From positions 558,001-622,000 of the forward strand of contig NZ_JHZX01000001.1 in NCBI RefSeq assembly GCF_000688335.1: a stretch of 64,000 bases of DNA. Direction: 5' to 3'. The notes beneath the pieces are model-generated. The model was not told the origin of the DNA. It saw only the letters and a list, made by a program, of their open reading frames with translations, and ran no database searches. The translations under genes were made by a program, and so were the position numbers. Numbering within the stretch: position 1 is the first letter of the stretch; each line of letters begins with the position of its first letter. Source of the stretch: Sediminibacter sp. Hel_I_10. Lineage in GTDB: Bacteria > Bacteroidota > Bacteroidia > Flavobacteriales > Flavobacteriaceae. Below, piece by piece: positions 45,464 through 54,084 of this stretch.

Positions 45464-47765
45464 ACAAATAATCACTTTACTTTTTATCAGTATCATTGGA
45501 GGCTTTTTTTGGGGCTTAAACGCCCAAAATACTGCCAACACTAATGCGCCGCTTTCGGACGTATTGGACGTGTTAGAAAAACGCTACGAGATTACATTTT
45601 CTTACGTTGATCTTACTATAGCTAACAAGACCATGAGTTTTCCAGATGAAAACTTGTCGCTAGCGGAAGTGATTTCACTCTTGAGTACCTCCACAAATTT
45701 AGATTTCATTGTTGTTGACAACACCAATATTGTCATCTCAAAAAGACGCAATCCACTTAGTGATTTCATTACCCAAAAACTGGAAGAAGTGGTCATTACC
45801 AATTATTTGACCCAAGGTATTTCTAAGAAGAGTGACGGAAAAATCGTTATCAATACCGAAGATTCTAAACTTCTGCCAGGGCTCATTGAACCTGACATCT
45901 TACAAACCATTCAAGCGCTCCCTGGGATCTTAAGCGTTGATGAACGTATTTCTAACATCAATGTTCGCGGTGGTACCCACGATCAAAATTTAATTCTGTG
46001 GGAAGGCATCAAGATGTATCAATCTGGACATTTCTTTGGTTTGGTATCTGCGTTCAACCCCTACTTAACTAAAGATATTAACGTTTCCAAAAACGGAACA
46101 AGTGTCAAATATGGCGATGGCGTTTCTAGCGTTATTGACATTAGACAATCCAATACCCTAGATCAAGATTTTAAAGCTGGGGCAGGGTTCAATCTGATTC
46201 ATGCCGATGGTTTCGCTAAATTACCGCTTAATAAAGAAAGTGAACTTCAGGTTTCGGCAAGACGGTCTATTACAGATTTGGTGCTAACGCCTACATATGA
46301 CCAATATCTGCAACGTGTATTTCAAGATTCCGACTTTTCTAACACTCAAAACAATGCCGTGGTCTCCAATAATGAGCGCTTTTATTTTTATGACATCGCC
46401 CTTAAGTTTTTATATGATATTTCAGACAAAGACCAACTACGGATTAACTTCTCAACCATTAACAACAGCTTAGATTATGATCAAAAGCTAAACAGCGACG
46501 CTGCTATGCCACTTAAAAATACGCTTAACCAGAATAACTTGGCAACTGGCATTACCTATCTTAAATATTGGAACAATAAATTAACTACGACCGCCCAACT
46601 CTATTTGAGCAATTATGATTTAAAGGCGAGTAACTTCAACCTCATCAACGAACAGCAACTACAACAAGACAATGCCGTTAACGATGTTGGCATTAAAATT
46701 AATGCAACCAATCATATTGACAATAACTTAAAATTGCACGGCGGCTACCAGTTTAGCGAGATTAGCATTGAAAATGCTGAAATTGTTGACCAACTCAATT
46801 TTACAAGCTTCACCAAAGAAATCAATAGATCTCATGCCTTTTATGGTGAAGCAGAATTTACCTCATTAAATAGAGACACCTATGCCCGCATTGGTTTACG
46901 AACCAACTATATTGAAAAATTTTCTGAAATCTTTACCGAGCCTCGAATTTCAGTAAGTCATAAACTGAGCAATGATTTTAGATTAGAATTTCTAGCGGAA
47001 TTTAAAAGTCAAACCACATCTCAAGTGATCGATTTCCAAAATGATTTTTTAGGCATTGAAAAGCGACGTTGGATGCTGTCTAATGATGAGGATATTCCCA
47101 TCATTAAAAGCAAACAAGGTGCTGTAGGCATTCATTACAATAAAAACAAGCTCTTGATTAGCTTAGAGGCTTTTGTAAAATCTGTTGAGAACATTACCGC
47201 ACAGAGTCAAGGCTTTCAAAACCAGTTTCAATTTGAGAATGCCATAGGCGCTTATGAAACCAAAGGGATTGATTTCTTAATTAACAAACAGTTTCAACAA
47301 TTGAGCACCTGGTTAAGTTATTCTTTTTCAAATAACGACTATCGGTTTGCCGATTTAAATGAGGGACAAACCTTCCCTAACAATCTTGACATTAGACATG
47401 CCCTGACCTTTGCCACAACCTATTCTATGGAAGCTATCGATTTTGCATTCGGTCTCAATTGGAGAAGCGGCAAACCGGCTACAAACCCAACGACCAACCA
47501 AAATACCACTAACAATACTATTGAGTATGAGGCCCCAAATAGCAGCCGGCTTAACGATTATATTAGAGCAGACCTCTCGGTATCTTACCAACTAAAAGTA
47601 AGCACTAAGACCAAGGCTTCTGTAGCCGCGTCTATATGGAATGTGTTTGACAGACGAAATGTAATCAATAGGTATTTTGTAGAAGACGAGAACAATTTGC
47701 TTATTGCCATAGAAAACCTGTCACTTGGCATTACGCCTAACGTAAGTTTTAGACTTAGCTTTTGA
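45456..47765 (+). CDS. TonB-dependent outer-membrane receptor with STN-like domain
   Basis: 769 residues from a GTG start that overlaps the FecR stop. Residues 1-23 are a signal peptide ending LNAQ. About 30-90 form a secretin/TonB short N-terminal domain (VLDVLEKRYEITFSYVD) of the kind that talks to FecR. A plug follows (DILQTIQALPGILSVDERIS, INVRGGTHDQNLILWEGI), then a 22-strand type barrel ending in an aromatic residue (VSFRLSF). It takes up an unknown ligand. No SusD gene is adjacent, so it is not a standard polysaccharide-utilisation pair. Confidence 0.92.
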   Translation: MCKQIITLLFISIIGGFFWGLNAQNTANTNAPLSDVLDVLEKRYEITFSYVDLTIANKTMSFPDENLSLAEVISLLSTSTNLDFIVVDNTNIVISKRRNPLSDFITQKLEEVVITNYLTQGISKKSDGKIVINTEDSKLLPGLIEPDILQTIQALPGILSVDERISNINVRGGTHDQNLILWEGIKMYQSGHFFGLVSAFNPYLTKDINVSKNGTSVKYGDGVSSVIDIRQSNTLDQDFKAGAGFNLIHADGFAKLPLNKESELQVSARRSITDLVLTPTYDQYLQRVFQDSDFSNTQNNAVVSNNERFYFYDIALKFLYDISDKDQLRINFSTINNSLDYDQKLNSDAAMPLKNTLNQNNLATGITYLKYWNNKLTTTAQLYLSNYDLKASNFNLINEQQLQQDNAVNDVGIKINATNHIDNNLKLHGGYQFSEISIENAEIVDQLNFTSFTKEINRSHAFYGEAEFTSLNRDTYARIGLRTNYIEKFSEIFTEPRISVSHKLSNDFRLEFLAEFKSQTTSQVIDFQNDFLGIEKRRWMLSNDEDIPIIKSKQGAVGIHYNKNKLLISLEAFVKSVENITAQSQGFQNQFQFENAIGAYETKGIDFLINKQFQQLSTWLSYSFSNNDYRFADLNEGQTFPNNLDIRHALTFATTYSMEAIDFAFGLNWRSGKPATNPTTNQNTTNNTIEYEAPNSSRLNDYIRADLSVSYQLKVSTKTKASVAASIWNVFDRRNVINRYFVEDENNLLIAIENLSLGITPNVSFRLSF

Positions 47766-47804
47766 CAGGTATTTCAATTGGCATTAGGCTGACATTAGTT
47801 TCCT

Positions 47805-49460
47805 CTAGTTTATTTTCTTCCCCGTCAGTTCTTGTCCTCCTTGAAAAAGGGTCAAACTTTCAATTTCGTTTGCTTCATTTCTGTTGAAGACGATTTCCGC
47901 AGGAACTACCTTTAAAAAGAATTTATCTTGTTCTGATGCATAAATCTCAATTTCTGATTGTCCGGTAGCGGTGGTATAGACCTTAGCATCCCTCACCTCA
48001 ATTTTTATATGAAAGGTGGGCATCAACTCGTAAGTACCTACATAATCCTCTAAAACATCTTCTGATAAATCAATTGAAACCTGCTCAGCAGGAGCCGCTT
48101 TTTCAATACCTTGCCCTGTAATGGTATTACCGTTGGCCGTGAATTTTGCCATACGCTTCCCGTTTTCCATGTAGAAATCATAAGCGATAGTACCTTCTTC
48201 AAAGATGAAATGTGTCTCGGTCATAGGATAAATTTTCATATTAGTACTGCCTTCTCGTTGACTATACAGTTGTTGATCTTTTAAAGTGATGTGGCGAATA
48301 ACCCCTTCATCAAACGCATAGGCGCCCACCCATTTTTCTAATTCTGCTGGCTCTAACGCAATAGCATCCTCAATTTTTGGAAAGGGTTTCCCGATAGCCA
48401 TAGCGGCAATATTGGTTGTGAAACCACCAACATTTCCACAGTCGCAATTGGTAAGTCCAATCACATACACCTGTTCATCTGGCAGAAATATACCGTTTGA
48501 GCTATATCCAAAAATACCACCAGAGTGTTCTACCGTTTTAGAGCCATTAATACTACCAGTAGTCCAGCCATAACCATAGTCTATGGTGTCCCCATTGGAA
48601 AGTTGAGAGCCATTAATTGCCTTTTCTAAACTGCTTCTTTTGATAAGCGTATTTGCAGAAATTGCGTTTTGCCATTTTAAAAGATCTTCTGTGGTAGACA
48701 TGATAGAGCCAGCAGCATAAGGCAGCGTTAAACTGAGGTAAGCGGCATTAGCATAGCCGTTTTCGGTTTCAGAATATCCGCTGGCACGATTGGAAATAAT
48801 AGCAGACATACTGCCGTAATAGGAATTGCTCATTCCCAACCTGTCAAAAATATTGGATTTTATAAATTCAGCATAGGTTTTACCAGAAACGACCTCTATA
48901 ATATGACCCAATAAAATATAACCGGAGTTATTATAATTAAAGGCAGTGCCTGGATCAAAATCCATGGGCTCATTTTTAAACACATCGATAAGCTCTGTTG
49001 GGGTCATGTCTTTTCGTGCATTTGAAATGAAACTAGGCATATTTGTATAACTCTTGATGCCCGAAGTATGATTTAATAAGTGATGAATGGTAATGACCTT
49101 ACCTTTTGTAGGATAATCTGGAATGTATGTTGTGATCTCATCAGATGTTTTCAGTTTTCCTTGTTCTTCTAACATCAAAATACACACCGCTGTAAACTGT
49201 TTGGTGATAGAGCCAATTTCAAAAACATGCTTAGGCTCTGCTTTAACCTCCAATTCAAGGTTAGCCATACCAAAGCCTTTATTATAAATAGCCTTACCAT
49301 CTTTAGCAACCAAAATACTCATGCCTGGCATTTCAGAATTGAAGTTGGCGTTGAGATAGTTGTCAATCTCTTGGCTTAGATCTTGTGATTGTGCATTTAC
49401 CTTCAAAAAGCAGAACGTCAAAAAAACGACGAGGGATACATACAATGGTTTGGTTTTCAT
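47805..49460 (-). CDS. Secreted serine hydrolase of the beta-lactamase (class C / PBP4*) family
   Basis: 551 residues. Residues 1-23 are a signal peptide. The serine nucleophile is Ser84 in SITK (84-87), and YNN at 176-178 is the second motif; HSGGIFGYSSN near 315 replaces the KTG motif. A C-terminal beta domain of about 170 residues follows, as in many Bacteroidota homologues. The family includes esterases, D-aminopeptidases and beta-lactamases, so activity on antibiotics should not be assumed. It is a single gene, convergent with the TonB receptor. Confidence 0.9.
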   Translation of the reverse strand: MKTKPLYVSLVVFLTFCFLKVNAQSQDLSQEIDNYLNANFNSEMPGMSILVAKDGKAIYNKGFGMANLELEVKAEPKHVFEIGSITKQFTAVCILMLEEQGKLKTSDEITTYIPDYPTKGKVITIHHLLNHTSGIKSYTNMPSFISNARKDMTPTELIDVFKNEPMDFDPGTAFNYNNSGYILLGHIIEVVSGKTYAEFIKSNIFDRLGMSNSYYGSMSAIISNRASGYSETENGYANAAYLSLTLPYAAGSIMSTTEDLLKWQNAISANTLIKRSSLEKAINGSQLSNGDTIDYGYGWTTGSINGSKTVEHSGGIFGYSSNGIFLPDEQVYVIGLTNCDCGNVGGFTTNIAAMAIGKPFPKIEDAIALEPAELEKWVGAYAFDEGVIRHITLKDQQLYSQREGSTNMKIYPMTETHFIFEEGTIAYDFYMENGKRMAKFTANGNTITGQGIEKAAPAEQVSIDLSEDVLEDYVGTYELMPTFHIKIEVRDAKVYTTATGQSEIEIYASEQDKFFLKVVPAEIVFNRNEANEIESLTLFQGGQELTGKKIN

Positions 49461-49648
49461 ATAAAATGGTTTTAATGCCTATTAAGCAATGGTTTATTTG
49501 TAAGACTTAAAAACTACAATTTGGTTACAAACTGTATATAATTTATAATATTTCAGTTTAATCACAAATGCCATAAACTGTTAAAGATTTGAGAATATCA
49601 ACTTTTAAAACTTCAGAAATAATTATCTTGAACTGTAAAATCATAACG

Positions 49649-49966
49649 ATGATACAGATCAACATCATTACGAAAAATGTATTGCAAGCTCAAGAAATTA
49701 CATCTTTGCTATACCAAGAAAAGCTTGTTTTAAATGAGTACATTTTAAAAGAAGTGGTAGGACGTCTACCTAACGATGCTGGAGAACTTTCTAACGTGGA
49801 CGAAGTACTTATTGTAGGAACGACTAAAGCCCTATTATTTAAAACCATTGTAGAATTACTCAAGGAAAAATATGGAGATAAAATCCCAATAATATATGCC
49901 GTGCCTATAGTTTATATGGAAGAAACACAAACTGAAACCTTAAGATCTGGAACGGCCAAAGTTTAA
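49649..49966 (+). CDS. CutA-like small protein
   Basis: 105 residues from the ATG at 49649; the frame extends upstream to 49589 without family resemblance. MIQINIITKNVLQAQEITSLLYQEKLV, VDEVLIVGTTKALLFKTIVELLKEKYG (read in parts) and IPIIYAVPIVYM follow the ferredoxin-like strand order of CutA divalent-ion tolerance proteins. The usual HPYE motif is not present (YGDK instead). The function is unproven. Confidence 0.6.
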   Translation: MIQINIITKNVLQAQEITSLLYQEKLVLNEYILKEVVGRLPNDAGELSNVDEVLIVGTTKALLFKTIVELLKEKYGDKIPIIYAVPIVYMEETQTETLRSGTAKV

Positions 49967-50055
49967 TATTACTATCTGTATAATATCAAAAAGAGTTAGT
50001 TACTATTTAAAACGTATCGAGCTCTTAGTATTTCGCATTTAAATAATAAGAACAT

Positions 50056-50090
50056 AAAAAAACCACCTTGCATTTGCAAAGTGGTTTTTT
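50056..50090. terminator. Bidirectional terminator between cutA-like gene and htpG
   Basis: AAAAAACCAC and GTGGTTTTTT pair around an inner TTGC/GCAA stem, with A-runs on one side and T-runs on the other, so it works for both convergent genes. Confidence 0.88.
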
Positions 50091-50137
50091 GTATTGAATT
50101 TATATGTCACTCCTCGTTAAAAGAGCGTTTGCAGTAC

Positions 50138-52051
50138 TTACTTAATCATTTCGTAACTGCGTTTCACAAATTCGGTAAGCTCTTTACCTTTGAGCAACCC
50201 TTGAGATAAACGTGCTAAATCTAAACTTTGAGTAATTAAGCGCTCTTGCTTTTTCTTGGTCTTGGTCGTTAAAATTTCATTGACCAACTCTGAGTTGGTG
50301 TTCACGATCAAGTTATACATCTCTGGCATATTACCCATACCAAACATACCGCCACCGCCGCCGGTTTGCTGCATCTCTTTCATACGACGCATAAACTCAG
50401 GTTGCGTGATGATAAATGGAGACGCACTGCTATCCATGGCTTCTAACTGTACCATAAATTTTTCTGAAGGCACCACTTCCTTTAAAATGTCTTCTAAAGA
50501 TTTTTTCTCATCTTCGGTAAGTTTAGAAATAGCCGTATCTTCTTTCTTGATCAAATTGTCAATATGATCTCCATCGACTCTTGCAAAAGAAATATGTTCT
50601 TTACTGCTCTCTAGCTTTTGGATCAAGTGCGATACAATTGGAGAATCTAGCAATAAAACTTCATAACCTTTGTCTTTGGCAGCTTCAATGTAAGAATACT
50701 GCTCATCCATATTAGAAGCATAAAGAATCACCAACTTATCATCCTTATCAGTCTGTTTTGCCTTGATTTTATCATGCAATTCTTGGTAGGTATAAAAACT
50801 ACCATCAACCGTTGGATATAATGCAAATGCATCTGCCTTTTCAAAGAATTTATCTTCGGAAAGCATACCATACTCGATCACGATTTTAATATCATTCCAT
50901 TTTTTCTCAAAATCCTCACGACTATTATTGAATAGCGATTTCAACTTATCTGCCACCTTACGGGTGATGTAAGACGAAATTTTCTTCACGGCACCATCTG
51001 CTTGCAAGTAAGAACGAGAAACGTTCAATGGGATGTCTGGAGAATCAATTACACCACGAAGCATGGTCAAGAATTCTGGCACAATACCTTCAACGTTATC
51101 GGTTACAAATACTTGGTTTTGATACAACTGAATTTTATCCTTTTGGATGTTCAAGTCGTTATTCATTTTTGGAAAATACAAGATTCCCGTCAAGTTGAAT
51201 GGGTAATCCACATTTAAATGAATGTGGAATAAAGGCTCCTCAAACTGCATTGGGTAGAGCTCTCTGTAGAAGCTATTATAATCGGCTTCCTTTAAATCTG
51301 TAGGCTGCTTCGTCCAGGCAGGATTAGGGTTGTTAATAATATCATCAACCTTGATTTTTTTGTGTGGCTCAGTAGTTTCCTTACCATCTTTATCCTTTAT
51401 TTTCTTTGGAGTAAACTCAGGATCATTAATTTCCTTCGTTCCAAATTTAATTGGGATAGGCATGAACTTGTTATACTTGGTCAACAGTTCACGTATTTTA
51501 CCCTCTTCTAAAAACTCTGTAGAATCTTCAGCAATGTGTAAAATGATTTCGGTTCCTCTTTCGGTTTTATCGGCTTTCTCTAAAGAAAACTCAGGTGACC
51601 CGTCACATATCCAATGGGCTGCTGGCTCATCTTTATAAGATTTAGTAATGATCTCCACTTTACTAGCGACCATAAAAGCAGAATAGAAACCAAGACCAAA
51701 ATGACCTATAATTCCAGAGTCCTTACCTGCTTCTTTGTACTTGTCTAAAAACTCCTCAGCACCAGAAAACGCAATTTGGTTGATATACTTTTCTACTTCT
51801 TCAGCAGTCATACCAACGCCTTGATCTGTAATATGCAATTTTTTCCCTTCCTTATCGATTTTAATCTCAATTTTGGGATTGCCATACGCAACATCAACCT
51901 CACCAATACTGGTAAGGTGCTTTAATTTTAAAGTAGCATCTGTTGCATTACTAATTAGCTCACGTAAAAAGATTTCGTGATCGCTGTACAAAAACTTCTT
52001 AATCAGCGGAAAAATATTCTCTACCGATACGTTAATGTTTCCTTTACTCAT
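50138..52051 (-). CDS. htpG: Molecular chaperone HtpG (Hsp90)
   Basis: 637 residues, near the E. coli length of 624. The N-terminal ATPase domain starts with VENIFPLIKKFLYSDHEIFLRELISNA (read in parts), DQGVGMTAEEVEKYI and HFGLGFYSAFMVA. The middle domain has the catalytic Arg in NVSRSYLQADGAVKKI. A Gly-Gly-Met segment (TGGGGGMFGMGNMPE) lies in the C-terminal dimerisation part. It helps fold client proteins in the cytoplasm. Its promoter must lie in the 354-base region shared with fabH. Confidence 0.97.
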   Translation of the reverse strand: MSKGNINVSVENIFPLIKKFLYSDHEIFLRELISNATDATLKLKHLTSIGEVDVAYGNPKIEIKIDKEGKKLHITDQGVGMTAEEVEKYINQIAFSGAEEFLDKYKEAGKDSGIIGHFGLGFYSAFMVASKVEIITKSYKDEPAAHWICDGSPEFSLEKADKTERGTEIILHIAEDSTEFLEEGKIRELLTKYNKFMPIPIKFGTKEINDPEFTPKKIKDKDGKETTEPHKKIKVDDIINNPNPAWTKQPTDLKEADYNSFYRELYPMQFEEPLFHIHLNVDYPFNLTGILYFPKMNNDLNIQKDKIQLYQNQVFVTDNVEGIVPEFLTMLRGVIDSPDIPLNVSRSYLQADGAVKKISSYITRKVADKLKSLFNNSREDFEKKWNDIKIVIEYGMLSEDKFFEKADAFALYPTVDGSFYTYQELHDKIKAKQTDKDDKLVILYASNMDEQYSYIEAAKDKGYEVLLLDSPIVSHLIQKLESSKEHISFARVDGDHIDNLIKKEDTAISKLTEDEKKSLEDILKEVVPSEKFMVQLEAMDSSASPFIITQPEFMRRMKEMQQTGGGGGMFGMGNMPEMYNLIVNTNSELVNEILTTKTKKKQERLITQSLDLARLSQGLLKGKELTEFVKRSYEMIK

Positions 52052-52283
52052 AATATTTCTGTATTTGGTTTTTCCGCAGAACTAAAAACAATTAGCCTAA
52101 GCGAAAACAATTTTAAATTGAATTTATAATCTACTCTGAAAGTTCAAAAAAAGTACCAAGAGAACGAAAGTGACAAACTGACATAAAAATTTCTCTTCGG
52201 AAATGAGACGAGCAGCACAACTGTAATCCAAAAATATGACGCATGTATCTAAATTTAAGCGACAAAGACATCGCGTTTGTTTA

Positions 52284-52297
52284 TTATGCGCGCATAA
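52284..52297. promoter_or_regulatory. 14-base perfect palindrome upstream of fabH
   Basis: TTATGCGCGCATAA reads the same on both strands. It has the form of an operator for a dimeric regulator and lies about 110 bases before the fabH ATG. Confidence 0.5.
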
Positions 52298-52338
52298 CGA
52301 TTGGGTTTGGGTTTAAAACCAGATAGCTTCGAAATGGT

Positions 52339-52367
52339 TAAATTGCAAGACAGTTTAACGCAATTTA
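52339..52367. promoter_or_regulatory. Inverted repeat near the fabH start
   Basis: TAAATTGC and GCAATTTA, eight-base arms, 13-base spacer, ending 38 bases before the fabH ATG. It may be an operator or the stem of a leader hairpin. Confidence 0.45.
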
Positions 52368-52405
52368 TTTCCGGTTTTTAGGAGAAGCAACATAAAAAAA
52401 ATAAG

Positions 52406-53416
52406 ATGTATAATTCCAAAATAATAGGCCTGGGACATTATGTTCCTGATAATGTGGTGACCAATTCAGATTTATCTAAGATGATGGACACCAACGACGA
52501 ATGGATCCAGGAGCGTACTGGAATTAAAGAAAGACGCTGGGTAAAGGATGGTGACGATGATACTACGGCCACTATGGGTGTAAAAGCCGCCAAAGTTGCT
52601 ATTGAACGTGCTGGCATTGATAAAGATGATATTGATTTTATTGTCTTTGCCACCTTGAGTCCAGACATGTATTTTCCCGGACCAGGAGTTCAAGTACAAC
52701 ACGCATTAGACATTAAGACGGTGGGTGCGCTTGACGTAAGAAATCAATGTTCTGGGTTTGTGTATGCAATTTCCGTAGCAGATAATTTTATCAAATCTGG
52801 AATGTATAAAAACGTGCTGGTTATTGGGAGTGAATTGCATTCTCGTGGCTTAGACAAAACAACCAGAGGCCGTAGCGTGTCTGTTATTTTTGGAGACGGT
52901 GCAGGTGCCGCAATTTTAACCCGAGAAGAAGATCATAATAAAGGAATTTTATCTACACATTTACACAGTCAAGGCGAACACGCAGAAGAATTAGTGGTAA
53001 AAGCGCCAGGAATGGGAACGCGTTGGGTAACGGATATTTTAGAAGAGAATGATCCCAACGATGAAAGCTATTTTCCATACATGAACGGACAATTTGTATT
53101 TAAAAATGCCGTGGTTCGTTTTAGTGAGGTTATTATGGAAGGGTTGACCAAAAACAATTTGGACGTGAGTGCTATTGATATGTTGATTCCGCATCAAGCG
53201 AATTTGCGTATTTCACAATTTATTCAGAAGAAATTCAATTTAAACGACGATCAAGTCTTTAATAACATTCAAAAGTATGGCAATACCACTGCCGCATCCA
53301 TACCAATCGCGTTAACCGAAGCTTGGGAAGAAGGCAAAATCAAGGAAGGTGATGTTGTAGTTCTTGCTGCCTTTGGTAGTGGATTTACTTGGGGAAGTGT
53401 GGTGATAAGGTGGTAA
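52406..53416 (+). CDS. fabH: 3-oxoacyl-ACP synthase III family protein (FabH-like)
   Basis: 336 residues. The catalytic Cys115 is in DVRNQCSGFVYA; His in PHQANLRI and Asn in YGNTTAAS complete the triad of type III ketoacyl synthases. It normally condenses acetyl-CoA with malonyl-ACP to start fatty acids. Flavobacteria often carry several FabH-type proteins, so this copy may use branched starters or another acyl pathway. No other fab gene is adjacent. It has its own terminator. Confidence 0.92.
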   Translation: MYNSKIIGLGHYVPDNVVTNSDLSKMMDTNDEWIQERTGIKERRWVKDGDDDTTATMGVKAAKVAIERAGIDKDDIDFIVFATLSPDMYFPGPGVQVQHALDIKTVGALDVRNQCSGFVYAISVADNFIKSGMYKNVLVIGSELHSRGLDKTTRGRSVSVIFGDGAGAAILTREEDHNKGILSTHLHSQGEHAEELVVKAPGMGTRWVTDILEENDPNDESYFPYMNGQFVFKNAVVRFSEVIMEGLTKNNLDVSAIDMLIPHQANLRISQFIQKKFNLNDDQVFNNIQKYGNTTAASIPIALTEAWEEGKIKEGDVVVLAAFGSGFTWGSVVIRW

Positions 53417-53447
53417 ATACCCACTATGTATATAATCTTAAAAAATC

Positions 53448-53480
53448 AAAAGAGGCTGTTTTAAAAACAGCCTCTTTTTT
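53448..53480 (+). terminator. Intrinsic terminator of fabH
   Basis: AAAAGAGGCTGTTTT pairs with its complement and ends in a six-T run, 32 bases after the stop codon. Confidence 0.92.
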
Positions 53481-53536
53481 CATTTAATGACGCTACAGTA
53501 ACACTAACCATCAACTATTATGAAGGTCATTAAATG
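53481..53536. repeat. Inverted repeat with 11-base arms
   Basis: CATTTAATGAC at 53481-53491 is the exact reverse complement of GTCATTAAATG at 53526-53536, with a 34-base spacer. It begins at the end of the fabH terminator. Its role is unknown. Confidence 0.6.
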
Positions 53537-53721
53537 GTGTTTATTTTGAGTTTATAAAAGCTACTAATCAAAGTAAAGACGATGATGCCTTACATCTGTT
53601 ACACTCTTTTAAAGTCTTAACAGGCTTTTAACAGCGGCGATTGCACAAATATTTGTAATTTGATGTGGCTTTTACGTCTATAGTAAAAGCGCAAATCTAT
53701 TTATCATTTCAACAACATCTT

Positions 53722-54084
53722 ATGCAGAAAAAAACATTAGTTATAGGAGCATCTAACAATACCAATAGATATTCTAACATCGCCATAAACAGACTAAAAC
53801 AATATGATCAAGAAACCGTTGCTTTTGGACTTCGGGAAGGAACCGTAGCAGGTGTAGAGATTGACACCAATCTCATGCCTTATAAAGATATTGATACGGT
53901 AACCCTGTACTTAAACCCACAACGCCAAAAATCGTATTACGATTATATCATTTCGCTACATCCAAAGCGCGTGATTTTTAATCCAGGTACAGAAAACCCT
54001 GAATTTCAAAATATGCTAAAAACAGAAGGTATCGCTTTTGAAGAATCCTGTACCTTGGTTTTACTTTCTACGAATCAATACTAA
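53722..54084 (+). CDS. CoA-binding (YccU-like) protein
   Basis: 120 residues from the ATG at 53722; a GTG-started frame from 53665 adds residues with no likeness. KTLVIGASNNTNRYSNIAI is the Rossmann-type CoA-binding start, and KRVIFNPGTENPEF and ESCTLVLLST complete the family pattern. Proteins of this type bind CoA, but their cellular role is not settled. The last 24 bases overlap the end of the convergent symporter gene. Confidence 0.9.
   Translation: MQKKTLVIGASNNTNRYSNIAINRLKQYDQETVAFGLREGTVAGVEIDTNLMPYKDIDTVTLYLNPQRQKSYYDYIISLHPKRVIFNPGTENPEFQNMLKTEGIAFEESCTLVLLSTNQY

Larger units (their letters stand above)
52052..52405. other. 354-base divergent intergenic region htpG / fabH
   Basis: No gene was found. 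It must hold both promoters, but no exact TAnnTTTG box is seen. Two palindromes lie on the fabH side: TTATGCGCGCATAA (52284-52297) and TAAATTGC/GCAATTTA (52339-52367). Confidence 0.7.
53417..53721 (+). other. 305-base gap between fabH and the CoA-binding gene
   Basis: It holds the fabH terminator, an 11-base inverted repeat (53481-53491 with 53526-53536) directly after it and a 12-base palindrome ACAAATATTTGT at 53645-53656. No gene was found. Confidence 0.65.

Noticed and set aside
54061-54084. 24-base tail-to-tail overlap of the CoA-binding and symporter genes
   Set aside because: Both reading frames are well supported; such overlaps are common and need no special explanation.
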